In this document: positions 29,944 through 39,557 of the stretch, piece by piece
Layout: each line of letters opens with the position of its first letter
Position numbering within the stretch: the first letter of the stretch is position 1
Assembly (NCBI GenBank): GCA_050944015.1
Contig: JBMNQG010000001.1
Location: 19,894 to 83,893, forward strand
Direction of reading: 5' to 3'
Length of the DNA: 64,000 nucleotides
Origin: DUOX01 sp050944015
Lineage (GTDB): Bacteria > Bacillota > Clostridia > Oscillospirales > Oscillospiraceae
Made by a program: the position numbers and the translations under genes
The notes under the pieces: model-generated
What the model was told of the DNA's origin: nothing
Database searches by the model: none
The model's input: only the letters and a program-made list of their open reading frames with translations

Positions 29944-31218
29944 ATGGCCAAAAATGACGAAAAAAGAAGTATAAGATGTTCCTTTTGCGGCAAGTCTCAG
30001 GCACAGGTTGAGAGAATGATTGCCGGTAACGGCTCGTATATCTGTGATGAGTGCGTGCGGCTCTGCATGAGCATCGTGGACGAGGGATATTTACCCGGCG
30101 ATGACCGCCGCCAAAGGGGCGTAGCAGGGCAGCTGAGCCTTGAAAACCTTCCCACGCCCGCCGAGATTAAGGCGGTGCTGGACGACTATATAATCGGCCA
30201 GGAAAAGGCGAAAATCACCCTGTCGGTGTCCGTGTACAACCATTACAAACGCATACTTTTCGCTTCTGATAACGATGTTGAGATTCAAAAGAGCAATATT
30301 CTTTTAATAGGCCCCACTGGCAGCGGCAAGACCCTTTTCGCCCAGACCCTGGCCAAAATTCTCAACGTTCCTTTCGCCATTGCTGATGCCACAACCCTAA
30401 CCGAGGCCGGATACGTGGGCGAGGATGTGGAGAACATACTGCTGCGTCTCCTGCAGGCCGCTGATTTCGACATAGAAAGAGCGGAGCATGGAATAATCTA
30501 CATTGACGAGCTGGATAAAATCTCCCGTAAGAGCGAAAACACATCCATCACTAGGGATGTGTCGGGCGAGGGCGTCCAACAGGCTCTCCTGAAAATCCTG
30601 GAAGGCACCGTGGCTAACGTGCCTCCTCAGGGCGGCCGCAAGCACCCTCATCAGGAGTTCATCCAGGTGGATACATCCAACATCCTGTTCATCTGCGGCG
30701 GCGCCTTCGACGGCATTGAGAAAATTATCGAAAACCGCCTGGACAGGAAAACAATCGGTTTTGAAGCCGACATACAAAGCGCCAAGGAAAAGAATGTAAG
30801 CGAGATTCTCAGCCACATACAATCCCATGACCTTCTGAAATACGGCATTATACCCGAGCTGGTAGGCCGCCTGCCGATAATTACGCCTCTGCACTCCCTG
30901 TCGCGGGATGACCTCGTACGCATCCTCAACGAGCCTAAAAACGCTTTGACCCGCCAGTACAAGGCTCTAATGCGTTTGGACAACGTGGAGCTGGAGTTTG
31001 AAGAGGAAGCATTGGCGGCGATAGCAGACAAGGCTATAGCCATGGAAATCGGGGCCAGAGGTCTGAGAAGCGTCATGGAGAGCATCATGACGGATATAAT
31101 GTTTAAGGTCCCCTCTGACAATACAATAGAAAAGGTTATTATAACGGCCGATTGCGTTAAGAATGGAACCTCGCCCCTGATTTTCCATGAGAGCGCAAAA
31201 AAGCAAAGTGCATCATAA
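29944..31218 (+). CDS. clpX: ATP-dependent Clp protease ATP-binding subunit ClpX
   Basis: AAA+ unfoldase that feeds substrates to ClpP. It has 424 residues. N-terminal zinc domain: CSFCGKSQAQVERMIAG and ICDECVRLC (four Cys). The ATPase core has Walker A GPTGSGKT, Walker B IIYIDELDKI and the pore loop region EAGYVGEDVEN. The Arg finger and sensor regions are in the part with GIIPELVGRLPII. The start follows GAGG with a suitable distance. Confidence 0.98.
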   Translation: MAKNDEKRSIRCSFCGKSQAQVERMIAGNGSYICDECVRLCMSIVDEGYLPGDDRRQRGVAGQLSLENLPTPAEIKAVLDDYIIGQEKAKITLSVSVYNHYKRILFASDNDVEIQKSNILLIGPTGSGKTLFAQTLAKILNVPFAIADATTLTEAGYVGEDVENILLRLLQAADFDIERAEHGIIYIDELDKISRKSENTSITRDVSGEGVQQALLKILEGTVANVPPQGGRKHPHQEFIQVDTSNILFICGGAFDGIEKIIENRLDRKTIGFEADIQSAKEKNVSEILSHIQSHDLLKYGIIPELVGRLPIITPLHSLSRDDLVRILNEPKNALTRQYKALMRLDNVELEFEEEALAAIADKAIAMEIGARGLRSVMESIMTDIMFKVPSDNTIEKVIITADCVKNGTSPLIFHESAKKQSAS

Positions 31219-31230
31219 ACATAGTAGTGA

Positions 31231-31251
31231 GGGCGGGGCGAAGCCCCGCCC
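31231..31251 (+). terminator. GC-rich hairpin between clpX and lon
   Basis: GGGCGGGGC (31231-31239) pairs perfectly with GCCCCGCCC (31243-31251), with a GAA loop and only a short TTT after it. It is likely a partial terminator or attenuator within the operon. Confidence 0.55.
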
Positions 31252-31287
31252 TTTGACCGTATTGTTCAGACAGCAGGAGGTACAACC

Positions 31288-33714
31288 ATGAGCGATGAAA
31301 TCTTAATATCCCCTGACCCTCAAACCCTGCCTATGCTCCCACTCAGGGGTATATCTGTATTTCCTGGTATGCTGCTGAATTTTGACGTTGAGCGCCCCAT
31401 GTCAGTAGCCGCGCTGAACGCGGCTCTAGCGGCCGACCAGCTCATATTCCTGGTGGCACAAAAGGATATTACCAAGGACTTACCCAAGGAGTCTGATATA
31501 TATAAGGTTGGCACCATCTGCCGGCTTAAGCAATTGCTGCGAATTCCCGGCTCTTCCGTTGCCAGAGTAATGGTGGAAGGCATCTGCCGGGCAAAGCTGA
31601 TAAAGATTACGTCGGAAAACCCCTGCTTTTACGCGGAGGTGCAGCCGATACCCGACAAGGGCGAGCATAAGGGCTCGGTTAGGGCGGAGGCCCTTCTAAG
31701 GCAGTGTTACGGCCTTTTCGAGCAGTATTCCCAGCTTTCCGGGGCGTTGATGCCCGAACTGCTTCTCAATTTGGTGTCCTGCGAAGACCCGGGCTATGCG
31801 GCGGACTACATTGCACAGAATATATACCTTAAGCATACCTCCAAGCAGATGCTGCTTGAGGAGACCAGGCCGCTCAAACGCCTTATGCTTTTGAATAAGC
31901 TCCTGGACCGGGAGATACAGATACTCACCATGGAGCAGAACCTCCAGGAAAGCACCCAGGAGCAGCTTAACAAGAGCCAGCGGGAATACTTCCTTCGGGA
32001 ACAGCTCAAAGTCATACAGGCGGAGCTGGGGGAGGACTCAGACGAGATTGACGAATACCGGGAAAAAATACTCAGGCTCGGTTTAGATAAGGAAATTGAA
32101 GAAAAGCTCCTGAAGGAAGTGTCAAGGCTGTCCAAGCAGCCCTACGGCTCCTCCGAGGCAGCCGTTTTGCGCAATTACCTTGACGTTTGTATTAAACTGC
32201 CCTGGAATAAAACTACAAAGGAAATAGTGGACATTGAAAAGGCCAGAAAGATTCTTGACGCAGACCACTTTGGGCTTGAAAAGGTAAAGGAGAGGATTCT
32301 CGAATTTTTGGCCGTAAAGCAGCTCGCCCCGGAGGTTAAGGGCGGGGTGCTGTGCCTGGTGGGCCCTCCCGGTACGGGAAAAACCAGCGTAGCCATGAGC
32401 ATTGCGAAGGCAACCAACAGGAAACTGAGCCGCATCTCCCTTGGCGGCGTCCATGACGAGGCGGAAATCCGGGGGCACAGGAAGACCTATGTGGGCGCCA
32501 TGCCCGGAAGGATTATCAGCGGAATCCTCCAGGCCAAGAGCTCCAACCCCCTTATGGTTTTGGACGAAGTGGATAAGATGGGCAGCGATTACAGGGGAGA
32601 CCCCGCCGCGGCCCTGCTGGAAGCCCTGGATATTGAGCAAAACCACGCCTTCCGGGACCACTATTTGGAGATACCTTACGACCTGTCCGACGTGTTTTTT
32701 ATCTGCACTGCCAACACTACGGACACCATCCCCAGGCCCCTGCTTGACCGGATGGAGGTCATTGAACTGTCCAGCTATACCGACGAGGAAAAACTGCAGA
32801 TAGCCAAAAACCATCTGCTTAAAAAGCAGAGGAAAAAGCATGGCCTAAAGGCCAACCAGCTTAAAATCAGCGACGACGCCATCAGGGAGATTATCGCCCT
32901 TTACACCCGGGAATCGGGAGTTCGGGTGCTTGAGCGCCATCTGGCCACGATATGCCGCAAGGTTGCCAAGGGCATAGCCCAGGGCGAGTATAAATCCATG
33001 TACATCAAGGCCGGCATGCTTGAAACCTTCCTGGGCGTTCCGAAATACAAGCGCGACTACATCCACCCCGTGGACGAGGTGGGACTGGTGCGCGGCCTTG
33101 CCTGGACCAGCGTGGGCGGAGAGGTCCTTGAGGTAGAAGTGGGCGTTGTGGACGGCAGCGGGAAGCTGGAACTCACCGGCAACCTGGGTGATGTAATGAA
33201 GGAATCCGCCAAGGCGGCCGTTACCTATATACGCAGCCGTGCCGGAAAGCTGGGGATAGACCCGGAGTTTTACAAGAACCGGGACATCCACATCCATTTT
33301 CCCGAGGGAGCGGTGCCCAAGGACGGGCCCTCCGCCGGCATAACAATCTGTATAGGAGTTATATCAGCCCTTACCGGCATACCTGTCCGCAGGGATTTGG
33401 CCATGACGGGTGAGATTACACTTAGAGGGCGTATTCTGCCCGTCGGCGGCCTCAAGGAAAAAACAATGGCCGCCCTCCGCAGCGGAGTGCATACAGTCAT
33501 AATTCCCGCTGAAAACGAGAAAGACCTTGAGGAAATTGACCAGAGCGTAAGGGGCACTTTGAACTTTGTCACCGCAGATCATGTGGATAAAATTCTTGAC
33601 GTTGCCCTGAATATGAGCTACAAACCCGCTGAAAAGGAAAAGGTGGGCTCCGCCATAATGGTGCCTCCCCCTGAAAACCGAGAAATCGGCAACTCCGTTT
33701 CAATACGGCAGTAG
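31288..33714 (+). CDS. lon: ATP-dependent protease Lon
   Basis: AAA+ serine protease that degrades abnormal and regulatory proteins. It has 808 residues. The N-terminal substrate-binding domain (about 1-300), Walker A GPPGTGKTSVAMS, Walker B VLDEVDKM and the C-terminal protease domain with catalytic Ser in PKDGPSAGITIC and Lys nearby are all present. The ATG has CAGGAGG upstream. It follows clpX and precedes engB, matching the tig-clpX-lon-ysxC layout of Firmicutes; only one lon-type gene is seen here, whereas B. subtilis has two. Confidence 0.97.
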   Translation: MSDEILISPDPQTLPMLPLRGISVFPGMLLNFDVERPMSVAALNAALAADQLIFLVAQKDITKDLPKESDIYKVGTICRLKQLLRIPGSSVARVMVEGICRAKLIKITSENPCFYAEVQPIPDKGEHKGSVRAEALLRQCYGLFEQYSQLSGALMPELLLNLVSCEDPGYAADYIAQNIYLKHTSKQMLLEETRPLKRLMLLNKLLDREIQILTMEQNLQESTQEQLNKSQREYFLREQLKVIQAELGEDSDEIDEYREKILRLGLDKEIEEKLLKEVSRLSKQPYGSSEAAVLRNYLDVCIKLPWNKTTKEIVDIEKARKILDADHFGLEKVKERILEFLAVKQLAPEVKGGVLCLVGPPGTGKTSVAMSIAKATNRKLSRISLGGVHDEAEIRGHRKTYVGAMPGRIISGILQAKSSNPLMVLDEVDKMGSDYRGDPAAALLEALDIEQNHAFRDHYLEIPYDLSDVFFICTANTTDTIPRPLLDRMEVIELSSYTDEEKLQIAKNHLLKKQRKKHGLKANQLKISDDAIREIIALYTRESGVRVLERHLATICRKVAKGIAQGEYKSMYIKAGMLETFLGVPKYKRDYIHPVDEVGLVRGLAWTSVGGEVLEVEVGVVDGSGKLELTGNLGDVMKESAKAAVTYIRSRAGKLGIDPEFYKNRDIHIHFPEGAVPKDGPSAGITICIGVISALTGIPVRRDLAMTGEITLRGRILPVGGLKEKTMAALRSGVHTVIIPAENEKDLEEIDQSVRGTLNFVTADHVDKILDVALNMSYKPAEKEKVGSAIMVPPPENREIGNSVSIRQ

Positions 33715-33723
33715 GATGAGGCC

Positions 33724-34314
33724 ATGGGTATAAATATTCACAATGCAAGGTTTGCAAAATCTGCGGTGAAACCGGCGGACTTTATCCGCACCCCTCTTCC
33801 CGGAATCGTGTTCGCCGGTAAGTCCAACGTGGGCAAATCTTCGGTGATAAACTGCCTGCTCAACCGCAAAAACTTTGCCAGAGTTGGCAGCACACCGGGG
33901 AAGACTGTGCATATAAACTATTTCCTCATAGACGACAAGGCGTACTTTATCGACCTGCCGGGCTACGGGTACGCAAAGGTATCTAAAGCGGAAAAGGAAC
34001 GCTGGGGGAGGCTGATGGAGGAGTTTTTTGCCACTCCGGATGTAATTACCCTTGGTGTAATGATTGTGGATTCCCGCCATAAGCCAACGGACGAAGACCG
34101 CACGATGGCCCACTGGTTTAAGTCCACCGGCTGCCCCCTGGTTGTGGTGGCCAACAAATGCGACAAGCTGAAGAAAAGCGAGCATGAGGAAAGCGTCGCC
34201 AGGATACGGGAAACCCTGGAGCTGCCGCCCGAAACGGAAATCATTCTCTTTTCCGCGGTGAAGGGAACCGGCAGGGACACTCTAATGGGAAAAATTCTTG
34301 AATACGTCAAATAA
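33724..34314 (+). CDS. engB: Ribosome biogenesis GTP-binding protein EngB/YsxC
   Basis: GTPase for 50S subunit assembly. It has 196 residues. Motifs: GKSNVGKSS (G1), STPGKTVHINYF (G2), IDLPGYGYAKVSK (G3) and NKCDKL (G4). The length is normal for the family. It starts ten bases after lon, and ends with a clear terminator, closing the tig block. Confidence 0.97.
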   Translation: MGINIHNARFAKSAVKPADFIRTPLPGIVFAGKSNVGKSSVINCLLNRKNFARVGSTPGKTVHINYFLIDDKAYFIDLPGYGYAKVSKAEKERWGRLMEEFFATPDVITLGVMIVDSRHKPTDEDRTMAHWFKSTGCPLVVVANKCDKLKKSEHEESVARIRETLELPPETEIILFSAVKGTGRDTLMGKILEYVK

Positions 34315-34327
34315 GAGGTATGCTCTG

Positions 34328-34360
34328 TTTTAATGGCGGTCTGAATGGCCGCCATTAAAA
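34328..34360 (+). terminator. Terminator after engB
   Basis: TTTTAATGGCGG (34328-34339) pairs with CCGCCATTAAAA (34349-34360), a 12-base-pair perfect stem with a nine-base loop. It ends the tig-engB transcript. Confidence 0.8.
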
Positions 34361-34361
34361 T

Positions 34362-34390
34362 TTGACTATTGTTTCTTGTGTTATTGTAAT
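34362..34390 (+). promoter_or_regulatory. Promoter for the site-2 protease-scpAB operon
   Basis: TTGACT (34362-34367) and TGTAAT (34385-34390) are separated by 17 bases. A second match, TTGTAA (34384) with TATACT (34407) at the same spacing, overlaps it, so two start sites are possible. Confidence 0.6.
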
Positions 34391-34434
34391 GTTTTATAAA
34401 TTTTGGTATACTAATCTAATCCGGGGGTGAGGAT

Positions 34435-35121
34435 TTGAATATCTGGAGAATAATCTGGAGCGGCCTTGACTGGTCTGTTCTCACCAGCATTCTTATTTCC
34501 ATAATCCCCGCCCTCGTTTGCATTACATTTCACGAAGTATCCCACGGTTTTGTGGCCTGCATGCTCGGGGACACCACCTCAAAGGATATGGGGCGGCTGA
34601 CCCTAAATCCCATCAAGCACCTGGATATTTTCGGTCTGCTGATGATGGCGGTGTTCAGGTTCGGATGGGCAAAGCCCGTCCCCGTCAATATGTGGCGGTT
34701 CAGAAACCCCAAGAAGGGCATGGCAATTACCGCCCTTGCCGGGCCGGTCTCAAACATCCTCCTGACCGTATGTATGCTTTTAATTTACGGCTTTGGGTTT
34801 ATACCCCTGAACAGAGCGGGGGCTTCGGGAAGGTTCTTGTTGGACCTTATCGAAATCACGGCAAGCCTCAGCATCTGGCTGGCCGTTTTCAACCTGATAC
34901 CCATCCCGCCCATGGACGGCTCCAAGGTCCTCTTTGCCTTTTTACCGGACCGCTCCTACTACAGGCTGATGGAGCTTGAAAGATTCGGCATGATAATCGT
35001 GGTGATAGTGCTTGTTTCAGGAGTTTTAAGCGCACCTTTGTCCACCGCTGTGGGCTTTGTCTATAAGAAGCTGTTTTACATCGCCCAGTGGTCTTATGAC
35101 CTGGCTTTAAAACTATACTAA
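34435..35121 (+). CDS. Site-2 protease family (M50) zinc metalloprotease
   Basis: A 228-residue intramembrane protease. HEVSHGF (HExxH) lies in the second membrane segment, and NLIPIPPMDGSKV carries the second zinc-binding Asp. Five hydrophobic segments. No PDZ domain is present. It uses a TTG start with GGGTGAGGA upstream. It is the first gene of the scpAB operon in several Clostridia; the substrate is unknown. It is distinct from the SpoIVFB-like protease at 18952, which has a HEAGH motif. Confidence 0.9.
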   Translation: MNIWRIIWSGLDWSVLTSILISIIPALVCITFHEVSHGFVACMLGDTTSKDMGRLTLNPIKHLDIFGLLMMAVFRFGWAKPVPVNMWRFRNPKKGMAITALAGPVSNILLTVCMLLIYGFGFIPLNRAGASGRFLLDLIEITASLSIWLAVFNLIPIPPMDGSKVLFAFLPDRSYYRLMELERFGMIIVVIVLVSGVLSAPLSTAVGFVYKKLFYIAQWSYDLALKLY

Positions 35122-35131
35122 GGCGGAAAGA

Positions 35132-35917
35132 ATGGAAAACCCGACTTTTCATCTGGAAGGCATCATCAAGTCAAAGGACGAAATGGAGGACTTTGAAGGC
35201 CCTCTTAGTCTTATCCTGATGCTGTTATCAAAGAATAAAATCGAAATACGGGATATTCGCATCTCTGACATTTTGGACCAGTATCTTGATTACGTCTCCA
35301 GAATGCAAGAGATGAACCTTGAAGTGGCAAGCGAGTTCGTGCAGATGGCTTCCCATCTGATTTACCTAAAAACCCGCTCTCTCCTGACCGGTGAAGAGGA
35401 GTCGTCGGAGCTGGAGCTGCTCATATCCTCTTTGGAGCAGCTTAAATGCAGGGACGCCTATGCCGGCATCCGGGCGGTAGTACCCGAACTTTCCCGCGCC
35501 GTTGAACGGAGCCTTCTGCTCTTTCCCAAGCGGCCGGAGCCCATGCCCCGCTACGGCGAGTACAGTTACAGGCACGACTGCAGCGAGCTGCTGCTGGCCA
35601 TGGCCTCCGTCGCCGTCCGGCATCACCATATTCCGGAGCCGGTGACAACTGAGCGGATAATACCCCGCCCCATTGTGTACGGCGTGCGGCAAAAGAGCGC
35701 TCAGCTTCTTGAAATACTCCGCAGCGGGCCCTTGCCTCTTCGGGATATCATCCAAATGAGCAGGAGCCGCTCGGAGCTTGTGGCCACGGTTATTTCGGTG
35801 CTGGAGCTGTGCAGCTTAGGAACCCTTCGCATCAGCGGGGAAGGCGACAGGCTGATTGTCATCTTTGCGGGCGGCGATACAGAGCAAATTCTAGAGTCTA
35901 TATCAGATGGAGGATAA
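35132..35917 (+). CDS. scpA: Segregation and condensation protein A
   Basis: Kleisin subunit of the SMC-ScpAB complex that compacts and separates chromosomes. It has 261 residues. N-terminal domain: FHLEGIIKSKDEMEDFEGPL and LILMLLSKNKIEIRDI, and the C-terminal winged-helix region is present. GGCGGAAAG precedes the ATG. It is followed by scpB within four bases. Confidence 0.97.
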   Translation: MENPTFHLEGIIKSKDEMEDFEGPLSLILMLLSKNKIEIRDIRISDILDQYLDYVSRMQEMNLEVASEFVQMASHLIYLKTRSLLTGEEESSELELLISSLEQLKCRDAYAGIRAVVPELSRAVERSLLLFPKRPEPMPRYGEYSYRHDCSELLLAMASVAVRHHHIPEPVTTERIIPRPIVYGVRQKSAQLLEILRSGPLPLRDIIQMSRSRSELVATVISVLELCSLGTLRISGEGDRLIVIFAGGDTEQILESISDGG

Positions 35918-35920
35918 TTA

Positions 35921-36517
35921 ATGAGTTTCAGCGAAACAGTATCCGCCCTGGAAGCCATCCTCTTTGCGGCGGGAGACCCGGTTCCTGCCGAGAGAATAGC
36001 GCAGGTTCTCGGCGTGGAAAAAGAAGCCGTTCTGGAGTGCGCCGGCAGCCTCGCCGATTATTACGTTTCCAACGGGCGCGGGATACGGCTGGTGCTCCTG
36101 GGGGACTCTCTGCAGCTTTGCAGCGCCCCGGAGCACGCGCAGAAGATAACCAGGGTCATGGAGCAGCGCACGCCCCCGAAGCTCTCACAGCCCGCTCTGG
36201 AGGTTCTTGCAATTGTTGCGTATTATCAGCCGGTAACCCGGGCATACATAGATCAGGTGAGGGGAGTAGACAGCTCATACACCGTAGGCGTTCTTTTGGA
36301 GCGGGGGCTCATAGAGCCCTGCGGGCGGCTTGACGCTCCCGGCAGGCCTACCATCTACCGGACATCCGATGCATTTCTTCGCACCATGGGAATTTCCTCC
36401 CTCAGCGAGCTGCCGCCCCTGCCGGACCTGTCCACCGAGGAAGGGATGAAGCAGCTTCAGCAGGCTATTGAGGCCCTGAAAAATGAGGAAAACGTCCAGT
36501 TGTCCATGACCGAGTAA
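35921..36517 (+). CDS. scpB: Segregation and condensation protein B
   Basis: Winged-helix partner of ScpA in the SMC complex. It has 198 residues. The start SALEAILFAAGDPVPAERIA and the C-terminal segments QPALEVLAIVAYYQPVTRAY and DVLLERGLIEPCGR-like region (here VGVLLERGLIEPCGRL) are characteristic. GGAGG precedes the ATG. It is directly downstream of scpA. Confidence 0.97.
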   Translation: MSFSETVSALEAILFAAGDPVPAERIAQVLGVEKEAVLECAGSLADYYVSNGRGIRLVLLGDSLQLCSAPEHAQKITRVMEQRTPPKLSQPALEVLAIVAYYQPVTRAYIDQVRGVDSSYTVGVLLERGLIEPCGRLDAPGRPTIYRTSDAFLRTMGISSLSELPPLPDLSTEEGMKQLQQAIEALKNEENVQLSMTE

Positions 36518-36546
36518 TACTTGCCCACGGGAAAGGGGGAGATGAT

Positions 36547-37197
36547 TTGCTAACATTAATAATCATCCTGATAGCGCTTGCTGTCATTCTCCTTATACCT
36601 GTGGGTGTTGACGGAGGGTACGAGCAAAACGGCTTTGAACTGTCCGCCAGGTTCGGCCCTTTCAGGTTTAAAATCTTCCCCAAAAAGGAAAAGCCTAAAA
36701 AGCCCCCCAGAAAGCCGGTTTATGAAGAAAAGGAGCCCGAAAAGGAGAAAAAACCGCTCGACTGGGACGAAATACTTTCTCTTGCGAAGCTGGGGCTTAA
36801 GACCCTGAAAAGGTTCCGGCGCAGGCTGTGTATAGACTATTTTGCCCTGCACTTCACGGCCGCAGCTTCCAACCCCTTTGATGCGGCTATGCAGTACGGG
36901 AAAGTCTCCGCTGCCGCCGGCACAGTGCTGCCTCTTTTAGAGGAGGCGCTGAAAATCCGGGAGCGGGATTTTGACATAAACGTCAGCTTTGAGAAGGAAA
37001 AGCCGGAACTTTATCTGCGGCTGGTTGCAACCCTGCAGATTTGGGAAATACTGTATATAGGGCTTGCCTTCGGGGCAGAGTACCTTATTTTGAAGTACAA
37101 AAAACGCCGAGAAATTCGGGCGACAGAAAGGAAGACTGAAAATGGACAAGCATCCTATCAGCGACCTGATGGAAGTTACCATGGCCAAAATCCGTGA
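36547..37197 (+). CDS. DUF2953 domain protein (YtfI-like)
   Basis: A 216-residue protein with an N-terminal membrane segment (about 2-18) and a charged region rich in Lys, Pro and Glu (about 48-75). The C-terminal half has a hydrophobic segment (IWEILYIGLAFGAEYLIL). It is the partner of ytfJ, overlapping it by 56 bases; in B. subtilis ytfI and ytfJ are adjacent in the same way. TTG start at 36547 with GGGGGAG upstream. The role is unknown, but context suggests a spore-related membrane function. Confidence 0.82.
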   Translation: MLTLIIILIALAVILLIPVGVDGGYEQNGFELSARFGPFRFKIFPKKEKPKKPPRKPVYEEKEPEKEKKPLDWDEILSLAKLGLKTLKRFRRRLCIDYFALHFTAAASNPFDAAMQYGKVSAAAGTVLPLLEEALKIRERDFDINVSFEKEKPELYLRLVATLQIWEILYIGLAFGAEYLILKYKKRREIRATERKTENGQASYQRPDGSYHGQNP

Positions 37198-37522
37198 AAT
37201 GGTGGACGTGAACACCATCGTAGGGGAGCCCATAACAACTCCCGACGGCATTACCCTTGTGCCGGTCTCCAAGGTGACCTTTGGCTTTGCCTCTGGCGGA
37301 AGCGATTTGCCCGTTAGGGATAAGGGCGGCTTCGGCGGTGGAAACGGCGCCGGCATTAAAATCGAGCCTGTCAGTTTCATAGTCATAAAGGGTGACACCG
37401 TGCGTATGCTGAACGTGGCGCCTCCCGCTAGCACCACCGTGGACAGGCTCGTTGAGCTGATTCCTGAAGTTTTCGACAGGATTGACGACTACATTAAACA
37501 TCGCAAGGCAGAGCGTGAGTAG
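37142..37522 (+). CDS. ytfJ: GerW family sporulation protein (YtfJ)
   Basis: A 126-residue protein of the GerW/YtfJ family, needed for germination in some Firmicutes. Typical segments are ISDLMEVTMAKIREMVDVNT, VGEPITTPDGITLVPVSKV, and GFGGGNGAGIKIEPVSFIV. The start, ATG at 37142, lies inside the preceding gene with GAAAGGAAG upstream. The overlap with DUF2953 suggests coupling of the two products. Confidence 0.94.
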   Translation: MDKHPISDLMEVTMAKIREMVDVNTIVGEPITTPDGITLVPVSKVTFGFASGGSDLPVRDKGGFGGGNGAGIKIEPVSFIVIKGDTVRMLNVAPPASTTVDRLVELIPEVFDRIDDYIKHRKAERE

Positions 37523-37607
37523 CGGCCGAAATACCCAAAAAGCATAAATTTACCCATCCTTGTCAATAATAAGCACTGCCCAATTTCATGTAGGGTGGTG
37601 CTTATTT

Positions 37608-38744
37608 ATGAAAAGGATAATTGCAACCCTTATATGCCTGTTTTTAACTGCAGCCTTTTTGCCACGTCCAAACGCCGTGGCAGCGCCTGACAACTCCGCT
37701 TCTTCAGTCATACTTTTTCACCCGGATTCGGAAACGGTGCTGTTCGAGCAAAATGCTGATGCCAGGTCTCTGATAGCCAGCACCACAAAGATTATGACCT
37801 CCCTTCTGATACTGGAACACTGCAATCTGGATGAAAAGGTGACGGTTGAACCAGAACATACGCTGGTGGAAGGCTCCTCCATGTACCTTAAGCCTGAGGG
37901 AGACTACACCGTTAAGGACCTGCTTTACGGACTAATGCTGGCCTCAGGTAACGACGCTGCCCTTGCCCTGGCCTGCCATGTAGCCGGTTCAGTGGAGGGC
38001 TTTGCAAGGCTCATGAACCAAAAAGCGGAGGAGCTGGGCCTTCAAAACTCCTCCTTTGAAAACCCCCACGGGCTGGACGGGGATAACCACTATTCCAGCG
38101 CCCGGGACCTGGCCATAATAACCGCGGCGGCCATGGAGAACGAGACTTTCTGCAGGATAGTTTCCACCCCCTCATATACGGTGGGGGACATTACCTACTA
38201 CAACAACAATAAGCTGCTGCGGGACTACGAGGGATGCATAGGAGTAAAGACCGGCTATACGATGAAGGCCGGCCGCAGTCTGGTGTCTGCGGCGGAGCGC
38301 AACGGCATGAGGCTCATATGCGTCACGCTCAACGATCCGGACGACTGGCGGGACCACATGGTGTTGTACGACTGGGCCTTCAGCGAGTACACTTATATGA
38401 ACGCTCTGCCCTACTGCGAATTTGCCCGGCTGCCGGTGATTTCGGGCCTTGAGGACAGCGTAGGGGTGGCACCCTGGCAGGTGCCGTGCATATTGGTGAA
38501 AAACGACAGCGATATTACCCTGTCCGTTGAGCTGCCCCGCTTCGTCTACGCGGAGGTCAGGGAAGGGGAGAAGGCCGGGGGCGTGACCGTCAACGTGGAC
38601 GGCAAGCCCGCCGCCATAGTGGATTTGCGGTTCATGGACAGCGTGGAGAAGGACGAGGCTATCAGGCTTACTCCCTGGGAGAGGTTCAAGCGTGCCTGGT
38701 ACATGGCAAATAAATACGGATATGCATACTACGGGCATTTTTAG
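37608..38744 (+). CDS. D-alanyl-D-alanine carboxypeptidase (DacB/DacF-like)
   Basis: Penicillin-binding protein that trims the pentapeptide of peptidoglycan, here probably spore cortex. About 378 residues, with a signal peptide (MKRIIATLICLFLTAAFLP, cleaved before APDN). Active-site motifs are SxxK in ASTTKIMT, SxN in ASGNDAA and KTG in VKTGYTMKAG. A C-terminal domain is present, but the end is not a clear amphipathic anchor. The ATG at 37608 is preferred to the upstream in-frame start at 37560 because of the signal peptide and GGTGG upstream. Downstream is rluB; in B. subtilis dacB lies near rluB. Confidence 0.93.
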   Translation: MKRIIATLICLFLTAAFLPRPNAVAAPDNSASSVILFHPDSETVLFEQNADARSLIASTTKIMTSLLILEHCNLDEKVTVEPEHTLVEGSSMYLKPEGDYTVKDLLYGLMLASGNDAALALACHVAGSVEGFARLMNQKAEELGLQNSSFENPHGLDGDNHYSSARDLAIITAAAMENETFCRIVSTPSYTVGDITYYNNNKLLRDYEGCIGVKTGYTMKAGRSLVSAAERNGMRLICVTLNDPDDWRDHMVLYDWAFSEYTYMNALPYCEFARLPVISGLEDSVGVAPWQVPCILVKNDSDITLSVELPRFVYAEVREGEKAGGVTVNVDGKPAAIVDLRFMDSVEKDEAIRLTPWERFKRAWYMANKYGYAYYGHF

Positions 38745-38755
38745 GAGAGACGGTT

Positions 38756-39469
38756 GTGGGAGAGCGGATTCAAAAACTTATATCGGCCGCCGGGCTGGCG
38801 TCCCGGCGCGCCGCTGAAAAAATGATCTTGGAGGGCAGGGTGAAGGTAAACGGCCAGACTGCCGTTTTGGGGCAGTGCGCCGACCTGTCTACGGACGTCA
38901 TAACCGTAGACGGAGTTCCCCTGCCCGCCCCGGCCAGCCGGGTGTACATAATGCTCAACAAGCCTCGCGGATACGTGACGACGCTTAAAGACGAAAAAGG
39001 GCGCAAAACCGTGGCCGACTTGGTTTCCGATGCGGGGACCAGGCTGTATCCCGTTGGACGCCTCGACATGGATTCGGAGGGGCTGCTTATTATGACAAAC
39101 GACGGGGACACCGCCAACGCCCTTATGCACCCCGCCTACAAGGTAAAAAAGACATACCTCGTTACGGTAACGAGCGGGGACATTGACAGCGCTGTACGGC
39201 TCATGAGCGGTGAAATGGTAATCGACGGCTATAGGATTAGACCCGCCCAGGTGAGGGTAGTCAGCCGGGATAAAAACGGCGCTGTTCTCTCCGTTACGAT
39301 AGGAGAGGGCAGAAATCGACAGGTTAGGAAAATGTGCGCCCAGGCCGGGCTTACTGTAAAACGTTTGATTAGAATCAGACAGGGCGAGCTTTCTCTTGGC
39401 GACCTGCCCCCGGGAAAATGGCGATATCTGACGAAGGACGAAATAGATTATTTGAATTCCCTCAAATAA
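38756..39469 (+). CDS. rluB: 23S rRNA pseudouridine synthase, RluB family
   Basis: Modifies 23S rRNA. It has 237 residues: an S4-type RNA-binding domain (ERIQKLISAAGLASRRAAEK) followed by the RsuA/RluB catalytic domain, with the active Asp in GRLDMDSEGLLIM. LNKPRGYVTT is the usual loop. GTG start at 38756 with AGGAGAGA upstream. Family assignment is certain; the exact uridine is inferred. Confidence 0.94.
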   Translation: MGERIQKLISAAGLASRRAAEKMILEGRVKVNGQTAVLGQCADLSTDVITVDGVPLPAPASRVYIMLNKPRGYVTTLKDEKGRKTVADLVSDAGTRLYPVGRLDMDSEGLLIMTNDGDTANALMHPAYKVKKTYLVTVTSGDIDSAVRLMSGEMVIDGYRIRPAQVRVVSRDKNGAVLSVTIGEGRNRQVRKMCAQAGLTVKRLIRIRQGELSLGDLPPGKWRYLTKDEIDYLNSLK

Positions 39470-39557
39470 TCTGGAGTGGTGTTTTTGTTTGTCCAGTTTT
39501 TGACGAATAATTACAAAACAGCTTGATTTACACTTTCATAAAAGTATATATTTAGTA

